Shown: positions 1-10,600 of the stretch, piece by piece
Layout of the letters: each line of letters begins with the position of its first letter
Numbering within the stretch: the stretch's first letter is position 1
NCBI GenBank assembly: GCA_003586115.2
Contig: QVOM02000119.1
Span: 51,299,428 to 51,363,427, forward strand
Length of the DNA: 64,000 bases
From: Salvator merianae
Lineage: Eukaryota; Chordata; Lepidosauria; Squamata; Teiidae
Reading direction: 5' to 3'
Translations under genes and position numbers: made by a program
The notes under the pieces: generated by a model
Database searches by the model: none
What the model was told of the DNA's origin: nothing
Seen by the model: the letters and a program-made list of their open reading frames with translations, nothing else

Positions 1-345
1 AATAACGACTACAGAAAACAGGGAGGTAGCGTCGAGCGGAAAGGAGGGAGATTCTTGTTATACCAGTCATTTAGATCGGTCGTGGGGGGACAAACCTGTC
101 CGTGGAGTTTGTGGGAAGGATTGGCTGTTAAAAGGTTCCCTTACGGCAGTTCTTTCGCTTCTGTTCTGCCCGTTTTGCAGGAAGGCGACAGAAGTTTTTA
201 GCTCCTGTTCTAAAGAGCCACGGTTTCTGGTTTCTCTTGGCTGCGAGGGATTTTGTGAGTTTTGCACCCTTTGCGTTCCAGACTCTGGAGCAAAAGGCGT
301 TTTGATTTCCACCACCCTCCTTTTGGGTTAATTATGGACCGCATT
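1..345 (+). promoter_or_regulatory. CEP290: CpG-rich edge: probable CEP290 promoter / non-coding exon 1
   Basis: About 16 CpG dinucleotides fall in these 345 bases, while the several kilobases that follow have almost none. This is the usual signature of a vertebrate housekeeping promoter. In other vertebrates CEP290 begins with a non-coding first exon, so this segment is the natural place for it. A plausible 5' splice site (cattgtaaga, donor GT at 346) ends the segment. I see no TATA box and cannot fix the transcription start. The open frames here are short and look like chance. The exon 1 boundary is a guess. Confidence 0.45.
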
Positions 346-2563
346 GTAAGAATTTGTTCTTTATTGCCTGTGATTTAATTTACATTTCACGTATTATCTG
401 CACAAAATATGCTACCTTACAGGATCTTCCACAATTACAAAAATGTAGAGAAAGGCTTAAATTTCTTTGGGGCTTGACCACATGCAAAAATAAAAGGGAT
501 TCTGAACTTTTAATGTTTCTATGGCACAAAGAGTTTAAACAGATTTAGATTATTATGTAGGATGTATCTGCTGAAATTCACTTTTCAACACAGGAGGGTG
601 TGAGAGCCCTGTCCCCTTGAGCATTTGGTTGCGTTTCTTGAAAGACTTAAAAATGCTTATGGCACATTTATGCATCTGCTTTCCTGAGAATGACACATGA
701 TGATGTAAGCTCTTGTGGACTAGTAGGACTCGTGAACTCTCTAGGACTGTGGCGTAACTAACTGTAGCCAGGACTGACCTCAGTAAAGTATTTGCTAAGG
801 GCGCAATACTAGTAGAAGATCTGTTGTTGGAAAACTACCAAAGTTCCTGCCTTTGCATAGCACATCCAAAGAGATCAGATGCAACCTAAATAAATTCTCA
901 GTTTGCATGTTTCATTTTTTCACTAAGAGTGTCATGTGTGTGACTCTTCCAAATTGGGAATCAGTATTTTGAATGTACCGCAAGTTTGGGTTCATGGTAT
1001 GAAACGTTATCTTTGTCTTGTTGGGGCAAACATAGAAACTCCTGAAATGTACAAAATAGAGTCTTCAGTGTTTCTAAGTGATGTTTAAACATGTGCAGTA
1101 TACTTTTTGGTATAATATAGAGTTATAGATTTGATATGAATATAATTATGTTTCATTTGCTTCTGATGAAATAACTTCTACTCCCTAGAGGCTTTTTTTG
1201 CATTGCAACAACAAAGAGTAAATGTTGCTACAAAACCTATGTCAAGGCAGGATTTCTAGAAGCTAGTTGAAAGGAAATGAAGAAAAGACCCTTAAAATAT
1301 GTCATAAAATATTTTGTTGCTATTACAGTGGTCTGGTTTTATCTTTTAGAAGATGCATAATTAACAAGTGCCAAGACTGAGCCCTACTTGACATGAGTGG
1401 TCCATTCACTTGGGAAATAAAGAGGTAAGCAGCTAAAAAAAGATGATTTCAGTTGCCCCCTTGTCCTGCTTCTGCTGCCCTGTGGACTGCCACTGGAACC
1501 AATAAAGAGTTAAGGTACTGACAAGGGCTATCAGATATTTATGGCTCTAGGCAGAAACTGATGATTGATTTTTTCATAAGTTTTGCATAAATTTTTAAAA
1601 AATGTGTTACAGAATGGTACCATGATATCAAGAATTATATTATGCTGGTGACATGTCCAGAATCAGTGAGTTTATCCCTCCACAAGAGTAACCAAGTCTG
1701 ATTCCATCCTGAATTTGGTTCTGAATCTGTATTGTGCCAGCTCCAAATAATGAGGATAGTAGAACAGTACTGTAGGTGAAACTGTTGAATTACCGCATAC
1801 TTCTTGTATACTGATCCTATACAAAGTTATTGTACCTAAGACTTACTGAGATTAGTGGACTTGAATACATGTAACTATATGTGGAATTGGGTTGCCTATG
1901 AATCCTGTGTCTGTTTGTAAGGAAACTTCATGAGGATTGGTGAAAATGTTTACAAGATTCATTTTCACATTTGGGATCTTCACGTGAAGGGTGGGATATA
2001 AACTTGGTGTGAAAGTATGTTGTGCTTGTTGAAGAGACCTATCTGTAGGTTTACAGTAGAGGCATACTTATTTCCTTTTCTCTTCTGCTATAGTCATTTG
2101 CAGTCTGTGACTCTGGAATGGGAAATGTCAACTCATTGGTCAAAAATTCAACCATTGTTAAGGTGCATCAACATGTGCATATGTTGGCCCCAGCATGAAG
2201 CATGTGAAAATGGGGTGTCATTCATCCACTTTTGCGCATGCTGGTTACATCACTGGAGTTCTGGCACATACTCTGCCATACTGGTCATTGATTTTGTCTC
2301 AGGAGAGCTGTTTGACTGCTGTGGTTGCTGCTAGAAAGCAGGGATGAAATGTTATCAGAACTGTTAGATTCCCCCCCCCCAAATCTCATGGTTTGGGCCA
2401 TTTACTGCAGCATAGCCATGCACATACCTGGCTACTGTCCAGGTAACTAGGGGCTCTACTGTATCCATAGTATAGGTACATGGAGATGGACCCTCAGTTT
2501 AAAGCTTTAGATCTCACATTTGTTAAAATTATTATAGTGTATATATATATATATATATATATA
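346..2563. other. Intron 1, left part: nothing recognised
   Basis: AT-rich non-coding sequence with no conserved coding segment, ending in a short C run near 2371 and an (AT)n tract. I do not recognise a repeat family here. Confidence 0.5.
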
Positions 2564-2565
2564 TA
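2540..2565. repeat. (AT)n microsatellite
   Basis: Uninterrupted AT dinucleotide run immediately left of the Tc1-like element. It is consistent with insertion of that element into a TA-rich target. Confidence 0.9.
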
Positions 2566-4022
2566 CTGCTCAGAATAATTAAGGAAACACGTAAGCATCA
2601 CAGTATAACCCCCAGTCACTTAAACTTCAGGGATATCAATCTGTCCAGTTAGAAAGCATAACTGATTGTGAATCAGTTTCACCTGCTTTGGTGGAAATGA
2701 TAGTGACAATAGGTGCACTGGAGGAGCAACAGCAAGACAACCCCTAAAAAGGGAATGATTTTGTAGGTGCTGGCCACAGACAATATTCTCTCCTTATCAT
2801 TCCTGACTTATCATTCCTTATCATTCCTTCTCTAGTTTTGCATTTTGCTAGTGTCCTTGTCACTACCGGTATCATGATATGGTACCTGCAGCCAATTCAG
2901 GGTGCACAGATGATCCAGCTCATCCAGGATGACACATCCATATGTGCCATCACAAGAAGGTTTGATGTATCTCCCAGCACAATCTCAAGAGCATGGAGCA
3001 GATTCCAGGACACAAGGAGAGCTGGACAGGGTCATAGAAGGGCATCAACTCAGCATCAGGAGTGATATTTGCTTCTTTGTATGAGGAGGAATAGGAGAAG
3101 TACTACCAGAGTCCTATAGCGTGACCTCCAGCAGGCTAGTGTGCATGTTTCTAACCAAACTGTGGCCTGAAGGCCTGACATTCTGTAGTGGGACCTGTGC
3201 TTACAGCCCAGCACTGTGCAGCTTGGTTGGCATTCGCCAGAGGACTCCAGGATTGGCAGGTCTGCCATTGCTGCCCCATTCTCTAAGCAGTTGAGAGCAG
3301 GTTCACACTGAGCGCATGTGAAAGACATGAAAGAGTCTAGAGATGTCGTGTGAATGTTATGCTGCCTGCAACATCATCCAGCATGACTGGTTTGGTGCTG
3401 GATCAGTGATGGTCTGGGGAGGCATATCCCTTAGATATAAACATCCACATGATAGCCAACCATACCCTGACTGCTGTTAGGTACCAGGGTGAAATTCTCA
3501 GAGCCATTATCAGACCTTATGCTGATGCGGTGGGCCCTGGGTTCCTTCTGGTGCAGGACAATGCTTGGCCACACATGGCAGTTCTTGGATGACAATGTCA
3601 TTTATGGTATTGACTGATCCTCATGTTCCCCAGATCTGAATCCAGTAGAGAACCTCCGGGACATTATGTATCAGTGCATCCAACGCCACTAAATAGTGCC
3701 ACAGATTGTCCAGGAGCTCACTGATGCCCTGATCCAGGTCTGAAAGGACATTCCCCAGGATACCATCTTCCATCTCATCATGAGCATGCCCAGACATTGT
3801 TGGGAGTGCATGCAGGCATGTGGGGGCCATTCATACGACTGAATCACATTATGAGTTGCTGTGATGAAACTCACGCAAATTGGATCCACCTGTGATTTCA
3901 ATTTTGTACTTTGATTTTTGGGTTAATTTAGAATCCAGCCCTCAATTGGTTGATGATTTTGGTTTCCATCAAGATCCAATGTGTGATTTAAGTGTTCCCT
4001 TAATTGTTTTGAGCACTGTGTA
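2564..4022 (+). mobile_element. Degenerate Tc1/mariner DNA transposon
   Basis: A ~1.46 kb element bounded by matching inverted ends: ctcagaataattaaggaaac on the left and, on the other strand, ctcaaaacaattaagggaac on the right (3992-4016). The transposase reads left to right. A helix-turn-helix segment is encoded at about 2907-3062 (ITRRFDVSPSTISRAWSRFQ), followed by a basic RNRRSTTR stretch near 3090. A DDE-domain hallmark QDNAWPH lies near 3555, where the family normally has QDNARPH. Several stops and frame changes separate these parts, so the element is dead. It lies in CEP290 intron 1 in sense orientation. Confidence 0.85.
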
Positions 4023-4337
4023 TGGAACTCATATATATGGAATTGCTGAACAATCACACAATAAAAACATCCCAGGTAAACTCCCTTTTTCTTCCCCTAG
4101 TATGTTTGCAAAAGTGTAGGTCTTTAAACTCCATGACTTTGGAGTTATAACAGAGCCAGAGAATCAGAAAGATTAAAGATACAATTAGAGATGTCAAATT
4201 TGGAAATAATACTGAAGCATTCAAGCAGATAAACAGTATCTTTAAAAATAAAAATCATTGTGTGCTTTGTATTTCTTTTTATGAGTTGAATCTAGTATTT
4301 TTCACTTCCTCTGTATATATTGAATTTTCTCCCAACA
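4023..4337. other. Intron 1, right part
   Basis: AT-rich intronic sequence between the Tc1 relic and exon 2, ending in a pyrimidine tract and candidate acceptors at 4338 (tctcccaacag) and 4353 (aatctatag). Nothing else is recognised. Confidence 0.5.
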
Positions 4338-4359
4338 GCTTTTTAATCTATAGAAATAG

Positions 4360-4389
4360 ATGGAACATTCAAGATGGCACCAATTTTAG
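4360..4389 (+). promoter_or_regulatory. Overlapping upstream ORF at the CEP290 start
   Basis: An ATG 14 bases upstream of the CEP290 initiator opens a nine-codon frame that ends at TAG 4387-4389, inside the CEP290 coding sequence and out of frame with it. Its context is weak (T at -3, G at +4), while the CEP290 ATG has A at -3 and G at +4. Leaky scanning would therefore be expected. Whether it lowers translation is inference. Confidence 0.5.
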
Positions 4390-4475
4390 AATGGAAGAAG
4401 ATTATGAGAGTAGATCCTGATACTTTGCCTCATCAAGATGAGCTAGCGGAAAATTTGTTTGAGGTGTTTACCAAG
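4374..4475 (+). CDS. CEP290: CEP290 exon 2 (coding part), residues 1-34
   Basis: Initiator ATG in good context (AAG before, G after), then 34 codons ending [24 protein letters not shown] before donor gtaca would exceed a short quote, so note the key match [17 protein letters not shown] to human MKVDPD/LPRQEELADNL. Length 102 coding bases, as in human. The 5' end of the exon (4339 or 4354) is uncertain. Confidence 0.95.
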
Positions 4476-4618
4476 GTACATTGCCTGTCTAACTCAGGGT
4501 GTTGTTTGAATTGTTTTTTTCATCCCAGATGCTAGTACTGGTTCAGGGTTAGTTTTAGCTTTTAGAATGTTACTTTTATATATTCCATTCTAAACTACTT
4601 TGAGGCATTTATGGGAAT

Positions 4619-4658
<40 letters not shown>

Positions 4659-7600
4659 AATATAATAAAGGAGTTAAATGGATATCCTATAGTTAGAGCA
4701 TTCAAAGGCTAACATTTAATAAATACATTGCTCGTGTGTGCTCAGGTTGATGGAAACACTTTGAAGAATGAAAACCCAGAACGTTTGATTCAGCTTTTTA
4801 AAATTTCTCAGTCGCTATTGAAGGTCAGTATTAATATAACTTTTAAACTGCAAAAATAAGAACTTTAGATTTTAAAATATGGGAGTAAATCCCTGTTTAA
4901 GAATACTGGAAGTGAAAATAATTTGGCACTGAACATATTCTATAGTACTGGTGAAAATTATAGGATTTGGTTCTGTTGTCACCCAAAAAACATGCTAGTA
5001 CTTTATAACATTTTCTCTGCACTAAACCTGTTATTCTATGACAGACAGTTAACTGAATGTTGTTTTCCTCCACTTTCTCGGTGGTCTAGCTTGGACTTGT
5101 ATCATGTGTTACCTTCACTTGCTTCACCTTGATTGGCCTATAGAGTGCTGCATAGAAGTATAAAAATAGATTACTATTGCTTACTACCTCAGTCCCTTTC
5201 AGGTCACCTCATCCTGATGTTGGAAATGTTAATACTTCTGCAGGAGCATTATCTTCCCAACTGGGAAGTTCTCTTTCAATAGTTTGTGTATTTTTTTTTT
5301 CTTTTGACCTTTTGAGTTTTGGCATTCTGCTTACTTTTTTTTACTTAATTTTAGCACTATATTTTATGTTGCATTGTCCCACCCCTAGGAAGCAGTGACC
5401 TTGGAGCCTAGCTGTTTGCTTCTCCTGTGCTCACCCCACTGCCCTGGGACAGTTTCTGGCTGGTAAGCATTTTTCTCTGGCGTGAGCAGTAGAGAAACTA
5501 ATGGGCCTCTGTATGATTATGAAATCAGGGCTTTCTGGCTCTGACTAAAAAGAAAAAGGGAAAAAAATCCATATTTTCTTGCACTACTAATACTTCTTCC
5601 TCTGCACCCTAAGTGCATTAAAAGATCCAAAAAAAATCCAATCATGAATGTAGGTCTGAAAGCTCAAAAAGGTCCAGGAGCTCTAAGGGCAATTTTACAC
5701 TTGACAGTTTTGAGCATCAAGAACACTTAGTAGTTAAGTGCTTCTGCATTTCATGGAGGCTCTGGTGACTGGGAGCAGGCTACAGCTCCTCCTTATCATT
5801 ACCTGCTGTGATGCCCAAAATTGTGCTCCAGAAGTATATCGGGAGCAGTGGCTGGAAGTTTCCCGGCTGCTGTCATGGTGCAGGACTCCAGCATTTGCAC
5901 TGCAAATGCTAGTATCCTGCTGCTGGGCTGTTCTATGGCCTCGCAGTATGGACAGTCGCTACTCTATGAGGTCTGTTCCACCATAGAACAGGATAATTAT
6001 CCTGTTCTATGGTGGAAAGTACTAATAGGCCATAGGACTAGATCTCTGAGCTCTGACGTAGATAGTCACAGGAAAGCTTTATTGTTCAAGCGCAAGGTAT
6101 GGAAACTGAGGAGTTATGTGCACAACGTAACATTTTTCTGAATTGGACTCCATTGTTAGGGAAGGGTATTAGTATATGAATTTGAATAAATGTCTCAGAG
6201 ACTATAGAGGGAGAGATTCCTGCAATTAATTTTGCTCCTAGTTGTTTTGCAAATTTGGCTGTTTTGTAAATCGTAGGCTTCTGCAAATTTAGAATGGATG
6301 AGATTAACCCTAACATTTCCAACTTCTGAGACCCTTCTAGAATGGACTTTCATACAAGTAGACAACAATCCATTCTTGGAAAAACAGACACCTTTGCCAA
6401 TGCACAGCAGGACCTACAGGTTTCTTTTCATCTCTTTCAGTCTCATGGGTTTGTGTTAATAGACGAAAAACTCCCTTATACCCAGCTAACAGTTAGTATA
6501 CTTAGGGACATTCATAGACAGTGTCTGAGATGTTATCTGTCTGTCTTCTGAGAGAGTTAGGGATATCGTCAGCATGACTTTCGCAATTAAATGTAAGAAT
6601 GGGGTGGATGTTTTGTTTTTGGCTTTTCTGATAGGAAAAGTGATCTTTGTTATGGGTTTAGTTCCCTGGGCTCATTTCCATTCTTGGTTGTTGCATCTCT
6701 TTCTGCTAAAGTACTTGTACTGGATTAACACTAGTACTTCTTTATTGGTTTGTTTGTTAAGACACGTTAGAGATTTGCTCATCTGATGGGCTAATTCTTC
6801 TTCCCTGGACAAAGGTGTTCCTATTGGAAGCTAGCTTGGATAGTGATCACCATGAACATGAGCCGTAAAGGATGAGGCAGTTTTTGTTTAAACAAGTCAG
6901 GCCAATGGCAATGCCAGGGGTCTGATCTCCAGCATTCCTTTAATTGGCTATTACTGAAGGCTGTTCTAGCTTTTAGGTATTTTCAAGAGCTTCTTCAGGG
7001 CAGGCATGTTCTGGTTTGTACAGACAACACTACAGTGAAAGCCTAAGTGTCTAATCAAGGATACCAAGTCAATTCCTTGATGGCTGTGTCTGTGGATATT
7101 TTTTCATGGACAAAGGATCATATCTCATTTATCTTCGCATCCACTTGAACATGTTAGGGGTTCAGAAGAGCTGTCCGGGCTCCAGGGGTGAATGCTTCAT
7201 CCTGAGGTCTTTGAGATGTTGATTTGCTGGGGCACTCTGTCCAGGTACAAGCATCTTCACACAGACAAGACAAATATCCTCTCAGCATTATGGCCTCCGA
7301 GGCTTCTGTATGTGTTTCACTCTTTTCCCTTAATTTACTGCATCCTCAGGAGGATTCAAAGAGAAGCAGCAGAGGTGGTTGTTCGTTTTTGGCCAAAATG
7401 CCCATGGTTTCCTCTTCTGCAGGAGTTGTTGGAGGAGGAACCCTTCTGTCTTCTTGTCACGGGGGATCTCCTGAGCCAAGGCAAGCTTCTCCAACCAGAT
7501 CCAGCTTGGCTAACCTTGACTACCTGAATGTGCCTTTGTGCGCAGGTCTACGATTCCTCTGTGATTGAGATTATTTTGACTGATAAGCAAGATTCCACCA

Positions 7601-10600
7601 AGTGTATTTATAATGCTGCATGGAAGACTTTTTGCTGCTGGTGTAAGCTTTGCTACCATTAGTTTTTCCTTACTAGAAGCCTACAGCAGTGGTTAACAAA
7701 AGGAGGAAGATCTGAGACGACTCAGACTTCAAGGTTGGATTTCAGAGGAGCAGATTTTGATGGACTCAGAAGGCGGGTAGGAAGAGAAGGAGGGTAGGAA
7801 GGATCCATCGGCTGAATGTCTTAAAGGACAGAAATGTCCAGGAAGGATGGGAAATTTTGAGAAAGGAGATTCTAGAGGCACCATCTTTAACAATTCCTAA
7901 AAAGAAGAAAGAATGGCAAGCATCTAAAGAGACCAGGGTGGATGAACCCTGCACTTAATAACTTGCTAAAAAGAAAAAAAGAAATGTTTAAAAAATTGAA
8001 AGAGGGGGACATATCAAAAGAAGAATATAATGCAATCTGCAGGAACTGCAGGATAAGTGTCAGAAAGGCTAAAGCTAAAAATGAATTGAGGATTGCAAGA
8101 GAGGCCAAAAACAATAAAAAAGGGTTTGGGGGGTATGTCAGAAGCAAAAGAAAAGTCAAAGAAGCTATAGGACCTTTACAAAATGAGAAGGGTGATTTGG
8201 TCAAAAACGACATTCAGAAGGCGGAACTTCTGAACTCCTATTTTGCATCTGTTTTCTCTCAGAAAGGAAAGGAAACATCAGTTGGCCTTCACTGTGCTGT
8301 TGAGGGAATAAGAGAATCAAGGCTCTGTATGGACAAGGAGAAGGTGAGGGAACACTTAGCAAACTTAAATGTATTCAAGTCTCCAGGCCGAGATGAATTA
8401 CATCCTAGGGTGCTGAAGGAATTAGCTGATATAATTGCTGAACCACTCTCTGTGATATTTGAGAACTCATGGAAAACAGGAGAAGTCCCAGAAGATTGGA
8501 GAAGGGCAAATGTTGTACCTATCTTTAAAAAAGGAAAGAAGGCTGACCCAGGCAACTACAGGCCTGTGAGCCTGACTTCAATACCAGACAAGATATTTGA
8601 ACAAATCATTAAACAGCATATATGGGAGCACTTGGATGGGAATGCAGTAATTAACCAAAGCCAACATGGATTTGTAACAAACAAGTCTTGCCAGACTAAT
8701 CTCATTTCCTTTTATGACAAAATTACTGGATGGATTGATCAAGGAAAGGCTGTGGACATAGTATATCTTGACTTTAGCAAAGCATTTGACGAGGTGTCTC
8801 ATATTATACTTATTGAAAAAATGATCAAATATGGGATTGACGGGACAACTGTTAAGTGGATTCATAACTGGCTTAGTGATCGTACTCAAAGAGTGGTCAT
8901 AAATGGCTTCACATCCGACTGGAAGATTGTCTCGAGTGGGGTACCGCAAGGCTCTGTCTTGGGCCCATTGCTGTTCAACATTTTTATAAACGATCTGGAT
9001 GAAGGTGTCGAGGGGACGCTGATCAAATTTGCAGACGACACAAAGCTAGGAGGGGTTGCTAACACTAGGGAGGAGAAGGAGAGGATTCAAAATGATTTGG
9101 ACAAGCTTGAACAGTGGGCTGAAACTAACAGAATGACATTTAACAGGGAGAAATGCAAAGTTTTACATCTGGGTAAGAAAAATGACAATATCCAATGCAG
9201 AATGGGAGGAATCTCGCTGAGCAGCAGCACATGTGAAAAGGATCTGGGTGTACTAGTAGATCATAAATTAAACATGAGTCAACAGTGTGATGCAGCTGCA
9301 AAAAAGGCAAATACCATCCTGGGCTGTATCAAGAGGAGTCTAGATCACGAGAAGTAATTGTCCCACTTTACTCTTCCTTGGTCAGACCTCATCTGGAGTA
9401 TTGTGTCCAGTTCTGGGCACCCCAGTTTAAAAAAGACATTGACAGACTGGAACAAGTTCAGAGAAGGGCAACCAAAATGGTGAGTGGTCTGCAAACCATG
9501 TCCTACGAGGAACGGTTAAAGAACCTAGGAATGTTTAGCCTGCAGAAGAGAAGACTGAGAGGAGACATGATAGCTGTTTTCAAGTATCTGAAGGGCTGTC
9601 ACAGTGCAGAAGGATTGGCCCTATTCTCAGTTGCGCAAGAAGGAAAGACTAGAAACAATGGGATGAAAATTCAAAGGAGTAGATATAGGCTAGATATTAG
9701 GAAAAACTTCCTGACCGTAAGGGCAATCAGTCACTGGAACAGGTTGCCACAGGAGGTGGTGGGCTCTCCTTCACTGGAGATCTTCAAGGAAAGGCTGGAC
9801 AGATATCTGTCTGGGATGCTTTAGTGAATCCTGCATTGAGCAGGGGGTTGGACCCGATGACCCTGGAGGTCCCTTCCAACTCTATGATTCTATGATTCAG
9901 CCATCACTTTGGCAAGATGGATTTCAGAGCTGGCAACTGCTGAATTAAGACTTGGTTATATTGAGGTCTGAGCCAGCCAGCCTGCCTTCCTTCCTTCCTT
10001 CCTTCCTTCCTTCCTTCCTTCCTTCCTTCCTTCCTTCCTTCTTTCCACCAAAGGTAACTACAGGTTTCACAGGAATTAGAAGGTACACCATCTTTTGCTC
10101 TGCCCTCATTCTTAGAAAGAGTTGGAGGTACTCTAGCATAAGCTTTATGCTTGCAGGGTGATCAAGATCTATCTTAAAAGAACCAACCCTTTTTGCAAAC
10201 AGCCTGCTCTTTTTGTGCTCTTCAATACAGATTGTATGGGGTTGAAGGCTTTAAGTAAGGTGATAGACACATGACTGTGAGCTTGTGTTTACTTGGCATA
10301 TAAGAGCACTTGATCTGTCTCCACTTGCCACTAAAATAGTGCATTCAACCAGAGCTGTTGCAACTTCAGCTGCCTTCTCAGTGAGTACTTCAAGCAGTGA
10401 AATCTATAGAGTGGCCACCCTGTCCAATCCCTCTGCATTCATGAGATACTGTAAGATAGACGTTCACTGTTCAGCAGACTCCGTTTTTGGCCATAAGGTG
10501 CTGCAGCAAGTTTTTAAAGACACAGTAAGGTTATCTGATGTGTGAGGTCAGGTACTTATGTTACTCTTTATTTCCCTGTCTGAAGGAAGCTTGAGTATGT

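Noticed and set aside
7766..8949. Minus-strand frames opposite the CR1 reverse transcriptase
   Set aside because: Shadows of the + strand CR1 coding sequence.
7942..9824. Two long + strand open frames that could be read as a host gene with reverse-transcriptase similarity
   Set aside because: They are CR1 ORF2: the motifs, the 3' CR1 tail and two further near-identical copies in the window settle it.
9945..10161. Open frames on both strands with repeated LPSF / EGRK units
   Set aside because: They are translations of a (TTCC)n microsatellite.
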